Positions 1 to 10,517 are shown, counted from the first letter of the stretch. The stretch is 64,000 bases of DNA from Streptomyces misionensis (GCF_900104815.1 NZ_FNTD01000004.1:4728501-4792500), one strand, 5' to 3'. Numbers and translations: made by a program. Notes: generated by a model not told the origin, from the letters alone.

Positions 1-1
1 G

Positions 2-118
2 CTGCTGGCGGGCAACCCCGTCGACGGGAGCGCGGTCCGGGTCGCGCCGTCGGCAGACGGCACTTTGCGGGTGGCCGTGACCACTCCGACGGCAGGTCCG
101 GGGGCCGAGTCCGTCTGA
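2..118 (+). CDS. 3' end of an unidentified upstream gene (partial)
   Basis: Reading from base 2, an open frame runs into the window and stops with TGA at 116-118, leaving 38 codons of a C-terminus. The residues have a repeating hydrophobic pattern (LLAGNPVDGSAVRV, then GTLRVAV). This loosely resembles the small C-terminal beta element of Clp/Hsp100 ATPases, but that is a guess from pattern only. It lies on the strand of the ribosomal cluster, about 440 bases before rpsJ. Confidence 0.5.
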   Translation: MLAGNPVDGSAVRVAPSADGTLRVAVTTPTAGPGAESV

Positions 119-136
119 CGCCGCCCCGCCCCCGGT

Positions 137-164
137 TTGACCTACGTCACCCTCGGGGTAATCT
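137..164 (+). promoter_or_regulatory. Candidate vegetative promoter of the rpsJ (S10) operon
   Basis: TTGACC (137-142), a 16-nt spacer and TAATCT (159-164) form a reasonable HrdB-type promoter. It would give a leader of nearly 390 nt before rpsJ. A second, weaker candidate lies near 176-206. The choice is by consensus only. Confidence 0.45.
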
Positions 165-557
165 CTTCGGCTCGATTGGCGGTCTGCCTGCCCCGTATGG
201 CAGACTGTCCGAGTTGCTCGGTCGAGTGTTGATGCTGCGCGCCTCCCGCCGGGAGGACCGGAAGCGAGTCCCACAGTACTCGTCGTCCTAACTGCCCTCG
301 GGCAGCACTGGGGCGGACGTACGGGAATCTTCCGGGAAGTGTGAGCGCGGCACCGGCCAGGCGCCCGGTGGGCCCGAGGTCCCCGGTCCGCGGTTTCCGG
401 AAGGGCCGTGCGCATTCCCCGCAGGGATGTTCGAACAAGGGACATTCATGTCAGCGGGAGCGCGACACGCCCGACCGCGTGGGTCGGAGAAACGAAGGCA
501 GCAGAAGGAATCCGCCGGGTTCCAGAGCGTGAGAAGAGACAGGACTACTGAGTAGCC
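165..557 (+). other. Long untranslated leader of the S10 operon
   Basis: No convincing protein is encoded here. The stretch contains small hairpins, including GTCTGCC/GGCAGAC at 182-188/199-205 and a CCGACC/GGTCGG hairpin near 470-488. It ends in a purine-rich segment before the rpsJ start. Many bacteria regulate this operon through a structured leader; whether this one binds a ribosomal protein cannot be told from sequence alone. Confidence 0.4.
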
Positions 558-866
558 ATGGCGGGACAGAAGATCCGCATCCGGCTCAAGGCCTACGACC
601 ACGAGGTCATCGACTCTTCGGCGAAGAAGATCGTCGAGACGGTGACTCGCACTGGTGCGTCGGTCGCGGGCCCGGTGCCGCTGCCCACTGAGAAGAACGT
701 GTACTGCGTCATCAAGTCGCCGCACAAGTACAAGGACTCGCGCGAGCACTTCGAGATGCGCACGCACAAGCGCCTGATCGACATCCTCGACCCGACCCCC
801 AAGACCGTTGACTCTCTGATGCGACTCGACCTCCCGGCCGGTGTCGACATCGAGATCAAGCTCTGA
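558..866 (+). CDS. rpsJ: 30S ribosomal protein S10
   Basis: At 102 residues this has the normal S10 length. It starts [19 protein letters not shown] and contains the conserved stretch around [19 protein letters not shown]10 sits in the head of the small subunit and, as NusE, also joins transcription antitermination complexes. It is the first gene of the S10 cluster and is followed after 16 bases by rplC. The ATG at 558 is preceded by a purine-rich tract rather than a strong Shine-Dalgarno. Confidence 0.98.
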   Translation: MAGQKIRIRLKAYDHEVIDSSAKKIVETVTRTGASVAGPVPLPTEKNVYCVIKSPHKYKDSREHFEMRTHKRLIDILDPTPKTVDSLMRLDLPAGVDIEIKL

Positions 867-882
867 GGCTGGTGGGCTGAGA

Positions 883-1527
883 ATGGCTAAGCAGATCAAG
901 GGCATCCTGGGCGAGAAGCTCGGCATGACGCAGGTCTGGGACGAGAACAACCGTGTCGTCCCGGTCACCGTCGTCAAGGCCGGCCCCAACGTCGTGACCC
1001 AGGTTCGTACGAACGACGTCGACGGCTACGAGTCGGTCCAGATCGCCTTCGGCGAGATCGACCCGCGCAAGGTGAACAAGCCCCTCAAGGGCCACTTCGC
1101 CAAGGCCGACGTCACCCCCCGTCGCCACCTCGTCGAGATCCGCACCGCGGACGCCTCCGAGTACACGCTGGGCCAGGAGATCACCGCCGAGGTGTTCGAG
1201 GCCGGCGTGAAGGTCGACGTGACCGGCAAGAGCAAGGGCAAGGGCTTCGCCGGCGTCATGAAGCGCCACAACTTCCGTGGCCTCGGCGCCGGACACGGCA
1301 CCCAGCGCAAGCACCGCTCGCCCGGTTCCATCGGTGGCTGCGCCACCCCGGGTCGTGTGTTCAAGGGCCTCCGCATGGCGGGTCGCATGGGCAACGAGCG
1401 GGTCACCACCCAGAACCTGACCGTCCACGCCGTTGACGCGGAGAAGGGTCTGCTGCTCATCAAGGGCGCGGTTCCCGGTCCGAACGGCGGCCTCGTCCTG
1501 GTCCGCACCGCGGCCAAGGGGGCCTGA
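883..1527 (+). CDS. rplC: 50S ribosomal protein L3
   Basis: The protein has 214 residues and begins [19 protein letters not shown], the usual actinobacterial L3 start. The frame is open 14 codons further upstream, but that extension would overlap rpsJ and is not conserved in the family. The central [17 protein letters not shown] loop reaches towards the peptidyl transferase centre in L3. It is an early-assembly protein of the large subunit. Confidence 0.98.
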   Translation: MAKQIKGILGEKLGMTQVWDENNRVVPVTVVKAGPNVVTQVRTNDVDGYESVQIAFGEIDPRKVNKPLKGHFAKADVTPRRHLVEIRTADASEYTLGQEITAEVFEAGVKVDVTGKSKGKGFAGVMKRHNFRGLGAGHGTQRKHRSPGSIGGCATPGRVFKGLRMAGRMGNERVTTQNLTVHAVDAEKGLLLIKGAVPGPNGGLVLVRTAAKGA

Positions 1528-1535
1528 GGTAACCG

Positions 1536-2189
1536 ATGAGCACTGTTGACATCCTTTCGCCGGCGGGCGAGAAGGCCGGTTCCGTCGAGCTCCCCGCGGA
1601 GATCTTCGACGCCAAGGTCAGCGTTCCGCTGATCCACCAGGTCGTCGTCGCGCAGCTGGCCGCTGCCCGCCAGGGCACGCACAAGACCAAGACGCGTGGC
1701 GAGGTCCGCGGTGGCGGCAAGAAGCCGTACCGCCAGAAGGGCACCGGTCGCGCCCGCCAGGGTTCGACCCGCGCGCCGCAGTTCGCCGGTGGTGGCGTCG
1801 TGCACGGTCCCGTGCCGCGTGACTACTCGCAGCGCACCCCGAAGAAGATGAAGGCCGCCGCCCTGCGCGGTGCCCTCACCGACCGGGCGCGTCACAACCG
1901 CATCCACGTCGTCGCCGGCGTGGTCGAGGGCGAGAACCCCAGCACCAAGGCCGCCAAGTCGCTGTTCGGCAAGATCTCGGAGCGCAAGAACCTGCTCCTG
2001 GTCGTCGACCGCGCCGACGAGGCCGCGTGGCTGTCCGCCCGCAACCTGCCCCAGGTCCACATCCTGGAGCCGGGCCAGCTGAACACGTACGACGTTCTCG
2101 TCTCGGACGACGTGGTCTTCACCCAGGCCGCGTTCGAGTCCTTCGTGTCCGGCCCGAAGGCCAATGACACCGAAGGGAGCGAGGCCTGA
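1536..2189 (+). CDS. rplD: 50S ribosomal protein L4
   Basis: This is a 217-residue L4 with the long basic loop ([20 protein letters not shown], residues about 50-70) that lines the peptide exit tunnel. L4 is the autoregulator of the S10 operon in E. coli; the leader mechanism there is not obviously conserved here. Its stop overlaps the start of rplW by one base, so the two are translationally coupled. Confidence 0.98.
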   Translation: MSTVDILSPAGEKAGSVELPAEIFDAKVSVPLIHQVVVAQLAAARQGTHKTKTRGEVRGGGKKPYRQKGTGRARQGSTRAPQFAGGGVVHGPVPRDYSQRTPKKMKAAALRGALTDRARHNRIHVVAGVVEGENPSTKAAKSLFGKISERKNLLLVVDRADEAAWLSARNLPQVHILEPGQLNTYDVLVSDDVVFTQAAFESFVSGPKANDTEGSEA

Positions 2190-2608
2190 TGGCTATCCGT
2201 CACCCCGCTATCGCCTCGAAGGCCGCCAAGGCGGCCAAGGCCGCGCGCGTCGCCAAGGCGCGTCGCCACGCCGCCGAGGGCAAGAACACGGTCGAGACCC
2301 CGCTGAGCAAGTCGTACACGGACCCCCGTGACGTCCTGCTCAAGCCGGTCGTGTCCGAGAAGAGCTACGCGCTCCTCGACGAGAACAAGTACACGTTCAT
2401 CGTCGACCCGAACGCCAACAAGACCCAGATCAAGCAGGCCGTCCAGGCGGTCTTCGACGTCAAGGTCACCGGGGTCAACACGATCAACCGCCAGGGCAAG
2501 CGCAAGCGCACGAAGACCGGTTTCGGTCAGCGTGCCGGCAGCAAGCGCGCGATCGTGACCCTCGCCGAGGGCGACCGTATCGACATCTTCGGCGGTCCGA
2601 CCGCCTGA
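2189..2608 (+). CDS. rplW: 50S ribosomal protein L23
   Basis: The product has 139 residues, longer than typical L23 (about 95-100). It carries an Ala/Lys-rich N-terminal extension of about 40 residues before the conserved domain that starts near [16 protein letters not shown]. That extension is typical of Streptomyces. L23 lies at the tunnel exit and docks trigger factor and SRP. The ATG overlaps the rplD stop. Confidence 0.97.
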   Translation: MAIRHPAIASKAAKAAKAARVAKARRHAAEGKNTVETPLSKSYTDPRDVLLKPVVSEKSYALLDENKYTFIVDPNANKTQIKQAVQAVFDVKVTGVNTINRQGKRKRTKTGFGQRAGSKRAIVTLAEGDRIDIFGGPTA

Positions 2609-2648
2609 GGGCGGTCCGGATCGTCCGATATCGGACGAGGACTGAGAA

Positions 2649-3485
2649 ATGGGAATCCGCAAGTACAAGCCGACTACGCCGGGCCGTCGTGGCGCCAGCG
2701 TCGCCGACTTCGTCGAGGTCACGCGGTCCACGCCGGAGAAGTCGCTGGTCCGTCCCCTGCACAGCAAGGGCGGCCGTAACAACGCCGGTCGTGTGACCGT
2801 TCGCCACCAGGGTGGCGGACACAAGCGCGCCTACCGAGTGATCGACTTCCGTCGTCACGACAAGGACGGCGTGCCGGCGAAGGTCGCGCACATCGAGTAC
2901 GACCCCAACCGCACCGCGCGCATCGCGCTCCTGCACTACGCGGACGGCGAGAAGCGCTACATCCTCGCGCCGCGTGGCCTGAGCCAGGGCGACCGCGTCG
3001 AGAACGGTCCCGGGGCCGACATCAAGCCGGGCAACAACCTCGCCCTGCGCAACATCCCGGTCGGTACCACGCTGCACGCCATCGAGCTGCGGCCGGGCGG
3101 CGGCGCCAAGTTCGCCCGCTCCGCCGGCGCCTCGGTGCAGCTGCTCGCGAAGGAGGGCTCCATGGCCCACCTGCGCATGCCGTCCGGTGAGATCCGCCTG
3201 GTCGACGTCCGCTGCCGCGCCACCGTCGGCGAGGTCGGCAACGCCGAGCAGAGCAACATCAACTGGGGCAAGGCGGGCCGTAAGCGGTGGCTGGGCGTTC
3301 GCCCGACCGTCCGTGGTGTGGTCATGAACCCGGTTGACCACCCGCACGGTGGTGGTGAGGGCCGGACCTCCGGTGGTCGTCACCCTGTGTCCCCGTGGGG
3401 CAAGAAGGAAGGCCGTACTCGTTCGCCCAAGAAGGCGTCGAACAAGTACATCGTCCGCCGCCGCAAGACGAACAAGAAGCGCTAA
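2649..3485 (+). CDS. rplB: 50S ribosomal protein L2
   Basis: A full-length L2 of 278 residues. The C-terminal [21 protein letters not shown] segment, containing the conserved His near the peptidyl transferase centre, is intact. It lies 40 bases after rplW and 12 bases before rpsS in the same operon. Confidence 0.98.
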   Translation: MGIRKYKPTTPGRRGASVADFVEVTRSTPEKSLVRPLHSKGGRNNAGRVTVRHQGGGHKRAYRVIDFRRHDKDGVPAKVAHIEYDPNRTARIALLHYADGEKRYILAPRGLSQGDRVENGPGADIKPGNNLALRNIPVGTTLHAIELRPGGGAKFARSAGASVQLLAKEGSMAHLRMPSGEIRLVDVRCRATVGEVGNAEQSNINWGKAGRKRWLGVRPTVRGVVMNPVDHPHGGGEGRTSGGRHPVSPWGKKEGRTRSPKKASNKYIVRRRKTNKKR

Positions 3486-3497
3486 GGACGGGTTGAG

Positions 3498-3779
3498 ATG
3501 CCTCGTAGCTTGAAGAAGGGGCCCTTCGTCGACGACCACCTGATGAAGAAGGTGGACACGCAGAACGAAGCCGGCACCAAGAACGTCATCAAGACCTGGT
3601 CCCGTCGCTCGATGATCGTCCCGGCCATGCTCGGCCACACGATCGCGGTGCACAACGGCAAGACCCACATCCCGGTGTTCGTCACCGAGTCGATGGTCGG
3701 CCACAAGCTCGGCGAGTTCTCGCCGACCCGCACCTTCCGGGGCCACGTCAAGGAAGACCGGAAGTCGAAGCGCCGCTAA
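3498..3779 (+). CDS. rpsS: 30S ribosomal protein S19
   Basis: The 93-residue protein begins [18 protein letters not shown] and contains the conserved [20 protein letters not shown] and [13 protein letters not shown] stretches. S19 binds 16S rRNA in the subunit head with S13. Position between rplB and rplV is canonical. Confidence 0.98.
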   Translation: MPRSLKKGPFVDDHLMKKVDTQNEAGTKNVIKTWSRRSMIVPAMLGHTIAVHNGKTHIPVFVTESMVGHKLGEFSPTRTFRGHVKEDRKSKRR

Positions 3780-3824
3780 CAGCGGATCGCATTCAGACAC
3801 GTAAGTAACTCTGAAGGGACAACC

Positions 3825-4172
3825 ATGGAAGCCAGGGCCCAGGCGCGGTACATCCGCGTCACGCCCATGAAGGCCCGCCGTGTGGTGGACCTCATCCGTG
3901 GCATGGACGCCACGGAGGCCCAGGCTGTTCTGCGATTCGCTCCGCAGGCAGCCTCGGTTCCGGTGGGCAAGGTGCTCGACAGCGCCATTGCCAACGCCGC
4001 GCACAACTACGACCACACCGATGTCGACAGCCTCTTCATCTCCGAGGCCTACGTCGACGAGGGCCCGACCCTGAAGCGGTTCCGTCCGCGCGCCCAGGGC
4101 CGTGCCTACCGGATCCGCAAGCGGACCAGCCACATCACCGTGGTCGTCAGCAGCAAGGAAGGAACCCGGTAA
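3825..4172 (+). CDS. rplV: 50S ribosomal protein L22
   Basis: A 115-residue L22 starting [20 protein letters not shown]. The C-terminal beta hairpin ([20 protein letters not shown]) is the part that lines the exit tunnel. AAGGGA precedes the ATG by a few bases. The stop overlaps the rpsC start by one base. Confidence 0.98.
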   Translation: MEARAQARYIRVTPMKARRVVDLIRGMDATEAQAVLRFAPQAASVPVGKVLDSAIANAAHNYDHTDVDSLFISEAYVDEGPTLKRFRPRAQGRAYRIRKRTSHITVVVSSKEGTR

Positions 4173-4996
4173 TGGGCCAGAAGGTAAACCCGCACGGGTT
4201 CCGGCTCGGTGTCACGACCGACTTCAAGTCGCGTTGGTACGCCGACAAGCTGTACAAGGACTACGTCAAGGAAGACGTCGCCATCCGTCGGATGATGACG
4301 TCCGGCATGGAGCGCGCCGGCATCTCGAAGGTCGAGATCGAGCGCACCCGTGACCGCGTCCGCGTGGACATCCACACCGCTCGCCCGGGCATCGTCATCG
4401 GCCGCCGCGGCGCCGAGGCCGACCGCATCCGCGGTGACCTGGAGAAGCTGACCGGCAAGCAGGTCCAGCTGAACATCCTCGAGGTCAAGAACCCGGAGAC
4501 GGACGCTCAGCTGGTGGCCCAGGCCGTCGCCGAGCAGCTGTCCTCCCGCGTCTCCTTCCGCCGTGCCATGCGCAAGAGCATGCAGTCGGCCATGAAGGCG
4601 GGCGCCAAGGGCATCAAGATCCAGTGCGGTGGCCGTCTCGGCGGCGCCGAGATGTCCCGCTCGGAGTTCTACCGCGAGGGCCGTGTGCCCCTGCACACGC
4701 TCCGCGCGAACGTGGACTACGGCTTCTTCGAGGCCAAGACGACCTTCGGCCGCATCGGCGTGAAGGTCTGGATCTACAAGGGCGACGTCAAGAACATCGC
4801 CGAGGTCCGCGCCGAGAACGCTGCGGCCCGTGCGGGTAACCGCCCGGCCCGTGGTGGTACCGACCGCCCGGCCCGTGGTGGCCGCGGTGGCGAGCGGCGC
4901 GGTCGCAAGCCGCAGCAGGCTGCCGGCGCCGAGGCCCCCAAGGCCGAGGCTCCCGCCGCCGCCGCTCCGGCTGAGAGCACCGGAACGGAGGCCTGA
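4172..4996 (+). CDS. rpsC: 30S ribosomal protein S3
   Basis: The product has 274 residues. The KH domain ([17 protein letters not shown]) and the C-terminal S3 domain end near residue 215. They are followed by a basic Arg/Gly-rich tail and then an Ala/Pro/Glu-rich end. E. coli S3 has 233 residues; this low-complexity tail is common in actinobacteria. S3 lies at the mRNA entry channel. Confidence 0.97.
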   Translation: MGQKVNPHGFRLGVTTDFKSRWYADKLYKDYVKEDVAIRRMMTSGMERAGISKVEIERTRDRVRVDIHTARPGIVIGRRGAEADRIRGDLEKLTGKQVQLNILEVKNPETDAQLVAQAVAEQLSSRVSFRRAMRKSMQSAMKAGAKGIKIQCGGRLGGAEMSRSEFYREGRVPLHTLRANVDYGFFEAKTTFGRIGVKVWIYKGDVKNIAEVRAENAAARAGNRPARGGTDRPARGGRGGERRGRKPQQAAGAEAPKAEAPAAAAPAESTGTEA

Positions 4997-5001
4997 CCGA
5001 A

Positions 5002-5421
5002 ATGCTGATCCCCCGTAGGGTCAAGCACCGCAAGCAGCACCACCCGAAGCGCAACGGTATGTCCAAGGGTGGGACGCAGGTTGCGTTCGGCGAGTACGGC
5101 ATCCAGGCGCTGACCCCGGCCTACGTCACGAACCGCCAGATCGAGGCGGCTCGTATCGCGATGACCCGTCACATCAAGCGTGGCGGCAAGGTCTGGATCA
5201 ACATCTACCCGGACCGTCCGCTCACCAAGAAGCCCGCCGAGACCCGCATGGGTTCCGGTAAGGGTTCTCCTGAGTGGTGGATCGCCAACGTCAAGCCCGG
5301 ACGTGTGATGTTCGAGCTGTCGTACCCCAACGAGAAGATCGCCCGTGAGGCGCTGACCCGTGCGGCCCACAAGCTGCCGATGAAGTGCCGGATCGTCAAG
5401 CGCGAGGCAGGTGAAGCGTGA
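5002..5421 (+). CDS. rplP: 50S ribosomal protein L16
   Basis: A 139-residue L16 starting [19 protein letters not shown], with the conserved [20 protein letters not shown] loop that supports the A site. It follows rpsC by five bases and its stop overlaps the next start. Confidence 0.98.
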   Translation: MLIPRRVKHRKQHHPKRNGMSKGGTQVAFGEYGIQALTPAYVTNRQIEAARIAMTRHIKRGGKVWINIYPDRPLTKKPAETRMGSGKGSPEWWIANVKPGRVMFELSYPNEKIAREALTRAAHKLPMKCRIVKREAGEA

Positions 5422-5645
5422 TGTCGGCCGGTACCAAGGCGTCCGAGCTGCGCGAGCTGGGCAACGAGGAGCTTCTGGCGAAGCTCCGCGAGGCCAAGGA
5501 AGAGCTGTTCAACCTCCGCTTCCAGGCGGCGACGGGCCAGCTCGAGAACCACGGCCGTCTGAAGGCGGTCCGCAAGGACATCGCCCGGATCTACACCCTC
5601 ATGCGCGAGCGTGAGCTCGGCATCGAGACGGTGGAGAACGCCTGA
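5421..5645 (+). CDS. rpmC: 50S ribosomal protein L29
   Basis: The 74-residue protein starts [18 protein letters not shown] and has the two-helix L29 fold around [21 protein letters not shown] directly before the ATG could add one Met, but the ATG fits the family. L29 is next to L23 at the tunnel exit. Both ends overlap neighbouring genes by one base. Confidence 0.97.
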   Translation: MSAGTKASELRELGNEELLAKLREAKEELFNLRFQAATGQLENHGRLKAVRKDIARIYTLMRERELGIETVENA

Positions 5646-5929
5646 TGAGCGAGAGCAACGTGACTGAGAACAAGGAAGCTCGCGGTTTCCGCAAGACCCG
5701 TGAGGGTCTGGTCGTCAGCGACAAGATGGACAAGACCGTCGTCGTCGCCGTCGAGGACCGTGTCAAGCACGCGCTGTACGGCAAGGTCATCCGTCGTACG
5801 AACAAGCTCAAGGCGCACGACGAGCAGAACGCCGCGGGCGTCGGCGACCGCGTCCTCCTGATGGAGACCCGGCCGCTGTCCGCGACGAAGCGCTGGCGCG
5901 TCGTCGAGATCCTCGAGAAGGCCAAGTAG
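5645..5929 (+). CDS. rpsQ: 30S ribosomal protein S17
   Basis: A 94-residue S17 with the OB-fold core ([18 protein letters not shown], then [18 protein letters not shown]). The short acidic N-terminus ([14 protein letters not shown]) is the usual actinobacterial form. It ends the first tightly coupled block; a 105-base gap follows. Confidence 0.98.
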   Translation: MSESNVTENKEARGFRKTREGLVVSDKMDKTVVVAVEDRVKHALYGKVIRRTNKLKAHDEQNAAGVGDRVLLMETRPLSATKRWRVVEILEKAK

Positions 5930-5975
5930 CAATTCCTGCGGGGCAGTTGCCTCGCAGGTCAGTTCCGCCAGGCTC

Positions 5976-6005
5976 GGCAGGGGTCTCCGCACGGAAACCC
6001 CTGCC
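5976..6005 (+). promoter_or_regulatory. Intra-operon hairpin before rplN
   Basis: GGCAGGGGT (5976-5984) pairs perfectly with ACCCCTGCC (5997-6005) across a 12-nt loop, in the only sizeable gap between rpsQ and rplN. It has no U-tract. It could be a processing site, a weak attenuator or a regulatory structure; sequence alone does not decide. Confidence 0.55.
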
Positions 6006-6034
6006 GGGAACCGGCAGACAAACAGGAGATAGAC

Positions 6035-6403
6035 GTGATCCAGCAGGAGTCGCGACTGCGTGTCGCCGACAACACTGGTGCGAAGGAGATCCTTTGCATC
6101 CGTGTGCTCGGTGGCTCCGGTCGCCGCTACGCGGGCATCGGTGACGTCATCGTCGCCACCGTCAAGGACGCGATCCCCGGTGGCAACGTGAAGAAGGGTG
6201 ACGTCGTCAAGGCGGTCATCGTTCGCACCGTCAAGGAGCGCCGCCGTCCGGACGGCTCGTACATCCGCTTCGACGAGAACGCCGCCGTCATTCTGAAGAA
6301 CGACGGCGACCCTCGCGGCACCCGTATCTTCGGCCCGGTCGGCCGTGAGCTGCGCGAGAAGAAGTTCATGAAGATCATCTCGCTCGCGCCGGAGGTGCTG
6401 TAA
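6035..6403 (+). CDS. rplN: 50S ribosomal protein L14
   Basis: A 122-residue L14, with the SH3-like barrel core ([19 protein letters not shown]) and a full C-terminus. It starts with GTG and is preceded by AGGAG at a good distance. L14 contacts S12/16S rRNA in an inter-subunit bridge. It is the first gene after the hairpin-containing gap. Confidence 0.98.
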   Translation: MIQQESRLRVADNTGAKEILCIRVLGGSGRRYAGIGDVIVATVKDAIPGGNVKKGDVVKAVIVRTVKERRRPDGSYIRFDENAAVILKNDGDPRGTRIFGPVGRELREKKFMKIISLAPEVL

Positions 6404-6405
6404 GC

Positions 6406-6729
6406 ATGAAGATCAAGAAGGGCGACCTGGTCCAGGTCATCACCGGCAAGGACAAGGGCAAGCAGGGCAAGGTCATTGCCGCTTACCCGCGCGAGGAGCG
6501 TGTCCTGGTCGAGGGTGTCAACCGGGTCAAGAAGCACACCAAGGCCGGCCCGACCGCCAGCGGCTCCCAGGCCGGCGGCATCGTGACCACCGAGGCGCCG
6601 ATCCACGTCTCCAACGTCCAGTTGGTCGTGGAGAAGGACGGTCAGAAGGTCGTCACGCGTGTCGGTTACCGCTTCGACGAAGAGGGCAACAAGATCCGCG
6701 TTGCCAAGCGGACGGGTGAGGACATCTGA
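6406..6729 (+). CDS. rplX: 50S ribosomal protein L24
   Basis: The 107-residue protein has the N-terminal KOW motif ([20 protein letters not shown]) typical of L24, an assembly initiator of the large subunit. It lies two bases after rplN and overlaps the start of rplE by one base. Confidence 0.98.
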   Translation: MKIKKGDLVQVITGKDKGKQGKVIAAYPREERVLVEGVNRVKKHTKAGPTASGSQAGGIVTTEAPIHVSNVQLVVEKDGQKVVTRVGYRFDEEGNKIRVAKRTGEDI

Positions 6730-7286
6730 TGGCTACCACCACCACTCCGCGTCTGAAGCAGAAGTACCGTGACGAGATCGCGGGCAAGCTGCGTGACGAG
6801 TTCAAGTACGAGAACGTCATGCAGATCCCCGGCCTCGTCAAGATCGTGGTCAACATGGGTGTCGGCGACGCCGCCCGTGACTCGAAGCTGATCGAGGGCG
6901 CGATCCGCGACCTGACCACCATCACCGGTCAGAAGCCGGCCGTGACCAAGGCCCGCAAGTCCATCGCGCAGTTCAAGCTGCGTGAGGGCCAGCCGATCGG
7001 TGCCCACGTCACGCTCCGTGGCGACCGCATGTGGGAGTTCCTGGACCGCACCCTGTCGCTCGCGCTCCCGCGCATCCGCGACTTCCGCGGCCTGTCCCCG
7101 AAGCAGTTCGACGGCCGTGGCAACTACACCTTCGGTCTCACGGAGCAGGTCATGTTCCACGAGATCGACCAGGACAAGATCGACCGCGTCCGGGGTATGG
7201 ACATCACCGTGGTGACCACGGCGACCAACGACGAAGAGGGCCGTGCCCTTCTCCGTCACCTCGGCTTCCCGTTCAAGGAGGCGTGA
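6729..7286 (+). CDS. rplE: 50S ribosomal protein L5
   Basis: A full-length L5 of 185 residues, containing [16 protein letters not shown] and the [20 protein letters not shown] segment. L5 binds 5S rRNA with L18 and L25. The next gene, for S14, begins five bases after its stop. Confidence 0.98.
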   Translation: MATTTTPRLKQKYRDEIAGKLRDEFKYENVMQIPGLVKIVVNMGVGDAARDSKLIEGAIRDLTTITGQKPAVTKARKSIAQFKLREGQPIGAHVTLRGDRMWEFLDRTLSLALPRIRDFRGLSPKQFDGRGNYTFGLTEQVMFHEIDQDKIDRVRGMDITVVTTATNDEEGRALLRHLGFPFKEA

Positions 7287-7291
7287 GCGAG

Positions 7292-7477
7292 ATGGCGAAG
7301 AAGGCTCTCATCGCGAAGGCTGCTCGCAAGCCCAAGTTCGGTGTGCGTGGCTACACCCGCTGCCAGCGCTGCGGCCGCCCGCACTCCGTCTACCGCAAGT
7401 TCGGCCTGTGCCGCGTGTGCCTTCGTGAGATGGCTCACCGTGGCGAGCTGCCGGGCGTGACCAAGAGCTCCTGGTAG
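7292..7477 (+). CDS. rpsZ: 30S ribosomal protein S14, zinc-binding type Z
   Basis: This is the short 61-residue S14. Two CxxC pairs (CQRC at 24-27 and CRVC at 40-43) form the zinc ribbon, so it is the zinc-dependent C+ form. Streptomyces usually keep a second, longer zinc-free S14 elsewhere for zinc limitation. The ATG at 7292 follows GAGCGAG. It closes the first part of the spc cluster. Confidence 0.97.
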   Translation: MAKKALIAKAARKPKFGVRGYTRCQRCGRPHSVYRKFGLCRVCLREMAHRGELPGVTKSSW

Positions 7478-7689
7478 TCCCTGCTTTTAGGGATACCTGG
7501 ACCTCTCGGTAAGCAACCGGGGTAGGCAGAGGTGCCGACTCTCATGGCTTAGGCTAGGAGGGTTGGGCCTCTGCCGCCCTGAACGACTTACTACGCCGTA
7601 GGTCCCCGCGCCGCACCCGTCCCGTCCCTGTACGGGGAGAGGGATGGCGCATATAGGAAACCCCGGCGAGAAAGGCCACAGGCCAATTC
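7478..7689 (+). other. Non-coding gap between rpsZ and rpsH
   Basis: These 212 bases hold no convincing gene. They include a GGTAGGC and TTAGGCTAGGAGG tract and, near 7640, a small CCGTCCC/GGGAGAGG-type hairpin. It is the largest gap inside the rpsJ to rplO run and could carry an internal promoter, but I see no clear -35/-10 pair. Confidence 0.35.
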
Positions 7690-8088
7690 ATGACCATGAC
7701 TGATCCGATCGCAGACATGCTTACGCGTCTGCGGAACGCGAACTCGGCTTACCACGACTCGGTGTCGATGCCGCACTCCAAGATCAAGTCGCACATCGCG
7801 GAGATCCTCCAGCAGGAGGGCTTCATCACGGGCTGGAAGGTCGAGGACGCCGAGGTCGGCAAGAACCTCGTTCTCGAGCTGAAGTTCGGCCCGAACCGTG
7901 AGCGCTCCATCGCGGGCATCAAGCGGATCTCCAAGCCCGGTCTCCGGGTGTACGCGAAGTCCACCAACCTGCCCAAGGTGCTGGGTGGCCTCGGCGTGGC
8001 GATCATCTCCACGTCGCACGGGCTCCTCACCGACAAGCAGGCCGGCAAGAAGGGCGTGGGTGGGGAAGTCCTCGCCTACGTCTGGTAG
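7690..8088 (+). CDS. rpsH: 30S ribosomal protein S8
   Basis: A 132-residue S8 with the conserved N-terminus ([14 protein letters not shown]) and C-terminal [12 protein letters not shown] motif that binds helix 21 of 16S rRNA. Two ATGs lie two codons apart (7690, 7696); the first gives MTMTDP and is used here. S8 is the spc-operon regulator in E. coli. Confidence 0.98.
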   Translation: MTMTDPIADMLTRLRNANSAYHDSVSMPHSKIKSHIAEILQQEGFITGWKVEDAEVGKNLVLELKFGPNRERSIAGIKRISKPGLRVYAKSTNLPKVLGGLGVAIISTSHGLLTDKQAGKKGVGGEVLAYVW

Positions 8089-8112
8089 CAGAAGGGAACG
8101 GAGGAAACAGCT

Positions 8113-8652
8113 ATGTCGCGTATCGGCAAGCTCCCCATCGCGGTTCCCGCCGGCGTGGACGTCACCATCGACGGCCGCACGGTCAAGGTCAAGGGCCCCA
8201 AGGGCGAGCTGACCCACACCGTCGTGGCACCGATCGACATCGCCAAGGGCGAGGACGGCACCCTGCAGGTGACCCGCCCCAACGACGAGCGTCAGAGCAA
8301 GGCCCTGCACGGCCTGTCCCGCACGCTGGTGGCGAACATGATCACCGGCGTGACCCAGGGTTACGTGAAGAAGCTCGAGATCAGCGGTGTCGGTTACCGA
8401 GTGACCGCCAAGGGTTCCAACCTGGAGTTCGCTCTCGGTTACAGCCACCCGATCCTGGTCGAGGCCCCTGAAGGCATCTCCTTCAAGGTGGAGTCCCCGA
8501 CCCGTTTCTCGGTCGAGGGCATCGACAAGCAGAAGGTCGGCGAGGTTGCGGCCAACATCCGCAAGCTGCGCAAGCCCGACCCGTACAAGGCCAAGGGCGT
8601 CAAGTACGAGGGCGAAGTCATCCGCCGCAAGGTCGGAAAGGCGGGTAAGTAA
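8113..8652 (+). CDS. rplF: 50S ribosomal protein L6
   Basis: A 179-residue L6 of normal length. It has the duplicated L6 fold, begins [17 protein letters not shown] and ends in the conserved [20 protein letters not shown] stretch. A GGAGG precedes the ATG. L6 lies near the GTPase-associated region. Confidence 0.98.
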   Translation: MSRIGKLPIAVPAGVDVTIDGRTVKVKGPKGELTHTVVAPIDIAKGEDGTLQVTRPNDERQSKALHGLSRTLVANMITGVTQGYVKKLEISGVGYRVTAKGSNLEFALGYSHPILVEAPEGISFKVESPTRFSVEGIDKQKVGEVAANIRKLRKPDPYKAKGVKYEGEVIRRKVGKAGK

Positions 8653-8655
8653 GCC

Positions 8656-9039
8656 ATGGCATACGGGCAGAAGATCCTCAAGGGCGACGCCTACAAGCGC
8701 GCCGCGATCAAGCGCCGTCACATCCGGATCCGCAAGCGGATCTCCGGTACGGCGGAGCGCCCCCGTCTGGTCGTGACCCGCTCCAACCGCCACATCGTGG
8801 CGCAGGTGATCGACGACCTGAAGGGCCACACCCTGGCGTCGGCGTCCACCCTGGACGCGTCGATCCGCGGTGGCGAGGGCGACAAGTCCGCGCAGGCCAA
8901 GCAGGTCGGCGCCCTGGTCGCCGAGCGTGCCAAGGCCGCCGGTGTCGAGGCCGTCGTGTTCGACCGTGGTGGTAACCAGTACGCCGGCCGCATCGCGGCC
9001 CTGGCGGACGCCGCCCGCGAGGCCGGGCTCAAGTTCTGA
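8656..9039 (+). CDS. rplR: 50S ribosomal protein L18
   Basis: The 127-residue protein has the L18 hallmarks [20 protein letters not shown] and [21 protein letters not shown]18 carries 5S rRNA into the large subunit. It lies three bases after rplF. Confidence 0.98.
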   Translation: MAYGQKILKGDAYKRAAIKRRHIRIRKRISGTAERPRLVVTRSNRHIVAQVIDDLKGHTLASASTLDASIRGGEGDKSAQAKQVGALVAERAKAAGVEAVVFDRGGNQYAGRIAALADAAREAGLKF

Positions 9040-9082
9040 GCCACGGTTCCGTAGCTAGCGGAAACAGAGAGAGGTAATTCCA

Positions 9083-9688
9083 ATGGCTGGACCCCAGCGC
9101 CGCGGTGGCGGTGCCGGTGGCGGCGAGCGGCGGGACCGGAAGGGCCGTGACGGCGGCGCTGCTGCCGCCGAGAAGACCGCGTACGTCGAGCGTGTCGTCG
9201 CGATCAACCGCGTCGCCAAGGTTGTGAAGGGTGGTCGTCGCTTCAGCTTCACCGCGCTGGTCGTGGTGGGCGACGGTGACGGCACCGTGGGTGTCGGATA
9301 CGGCAAGGCCAAGGAGGTGCCGGCCGCCATCGCCAAGGGCGTTGAGGAGGCCAAGAAGCACTTCTTCAAGGTCCCGCGTATCCAGGGCACCATCCCGCAC
9401 CCGATCCAGGGTGAGAAGGCTGCCGGCGTCGTGCTGCTCAAGCCCGCGTCCCCCGGTACCGGTGTTATCGCCGGTGGTCCGGTGCGTGCCGTGCTCGAGT
9501 GCGCCGGTATTCACGACGTGCTGTCGAAGTCGCTCGGCTCCGACAACGCGATCAACATCGTGCACGCGACCGTGGAGGCCCTGAAGGGTCTGCAGCGTCC
9601 CGAGGAGATCGCGGCCCGCCGTGGTCTGCCGCTCGAGGACGTCGCTCCCGCGGCTCTGCTGCGTGCGCGTGCCGGGGCGGGTGCGTAA
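9083..9688 (+). CDS. rpsE: 30S ribosomal protein S5
   Basis: A 201-residue S5. A Gly/Arg-rich N-terminal extension of about 35 residues precedes the RNA-binding domain ([18 protein letters not shown]), followed by the S5 C-terminal domain. S5 affects decoding accuracy. GAGAGAGG lies upstream of the ATG. Confidence 0.98.
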   Translation: MAGPQRRGGGAGGGERRDRKGRDGGAAAAEKTAYVERVVAINRVAKVVKGGRRFSFTALVVVGDGDGTVGVGYGKAKEVPAAIAKGVEEAKKHFFKVPRIQGTIPHPIQGEKAAGVVLLKPASPGTGVIAGGPVRAVLECAGIHDVLSKSLGSDNAINIVHATVEALKGLQRPEEIAARRGLPLEDVAPAALLRARAGAGA

Positions 9689-9690
9689 TC

Positions 9691-9873
9691 ATGGCGCAGC
9701 TCAAGATCACGCAGGTCAAGTCCTACATCGGCAGCAAGCAGAACCACCGCGACACCCTGCGCTCCCTTGGTCTCAAGGGCATCAACACGCAGGTCGTCAA
9801 GGAGGACCGCCCCGAGTTCCGCGGCATGGTGCACACCGTCCGCCACCTCGTGACGGTCGAGGAGGTCGACTGA
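9691..9873 (+). CDS. rpmD: 50S ribosomal protein L30
   Basis: A 60-residue L30 ([19 protein letters not shown]). It begins two bases after rpsE and ends two bases before rplO. L30 is absent in some bacterial groups but regular in actinobacteria. Confidence 0.97.
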   Translation: MAQLKITQVKSYIGSKQNHRDTLRSLGLKGINTQVVKEDRPEFRGMVHTVRHLVTVEEVD

Positions 9874-9875
9874 TC

Positions 9876-10331
9876 ATGGCGGAGCAGAACCCGCTCAAGA
9901 TCCACAACCTCCGTCCCGCCCCGGGCGCCAAGACCGCCAAGACCCGTGTGGGTCGTGGTGAGGCGTCGAAGGGTAAGACGGCCGGTCGTGGTACCAAGGG
10001 CACCAAGGCCCGCTACCAGGTTCCGGAGCGCTTCGAGGGCGGCCAGATGCCGCTGCACATGCGCCTCCCGAAGCTGAAGGGCTTCAAGAACCCGTTCAAG
10101 ACCGAGTACCAGGTCGTCAACCTGGACAAGCTGGCCGCGCTCTACCCGCAGGGTGGCGAGGTCACCGTCCAGGACCTGGTCGAGAAGGGTGCCGTTCGCA
10201 AGAACAGCCTCGTCAAGGTCCTGGGCCAGGGCGAGGTCTCCGTGGCGCTGCAGGTGACGGTCGACGCCGTCTCCGGCTCCGCCAAGGAGAAGATCACCGC
10301 CGCCGGCGGTACGGTCACCGAGCTCGTCTGA
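9876..10331 (+). CDS. rplO: 50S ribosomal protein L15
   Basis: The 151-residue L15 has the basic glycine-rich N-terminal half ([19 protein letters not shown]) that penetrates 23S rRNA, then the globular C-terminal domain. It is the last gene before a strong hairpin, so secY is probably transcribed mainly from its own promoter. Confidence 0.98.
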   Translation: MAEQNPLKIHNLRPAPGAKTAKTRVGRGEASKGKTAGRGTKGTKARYQVPERFEGGQMPLHMRLPKLKGFKNPFKTEYQVVNLDKLAALYPQGGEVTVQDLVEKGAVRKNSLVKVLGQGEVSVALQVTVDAVSGSAKEKITAAGGTVTELV

Positions 10332-10368
10332 ACTACTCGGACGACGCGTCGATGACGTAAACGATCCC

Positions 10369-10401
10369 ACCGGGGATACCTCACAATGAGGTATCCCCGG
10401 T
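10369..10401 (+). terminator. Strong hairpin after rplO
   Basis: A perfect 15-bp stem (10369-10383 with 10387-10401) closes on a 3-nt loop, just after the rplO stop. The run of U after it is only two bases, as usual for Streptomyces terminators. It separates the spc genes from secY. Confidence 0.85.
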
Positions 10402-10517
10402 TGGTCGTTCCAAGGGGGGCATGGTCGCCGGTAAGGTGGCCTGCACTGTTCTCACTTATTCGTCGAACCTCAGACCGTCACCCTTGACGCAGTTGCGCGG
10501 GGGTCGCAGGAGGCACC

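Noticed and set aside
142..438. Minus-strand frame in the rpsJ leader
   Set aside because: It overlaps the promoter and leader hairpins, has no RBS and no recognisable protein.
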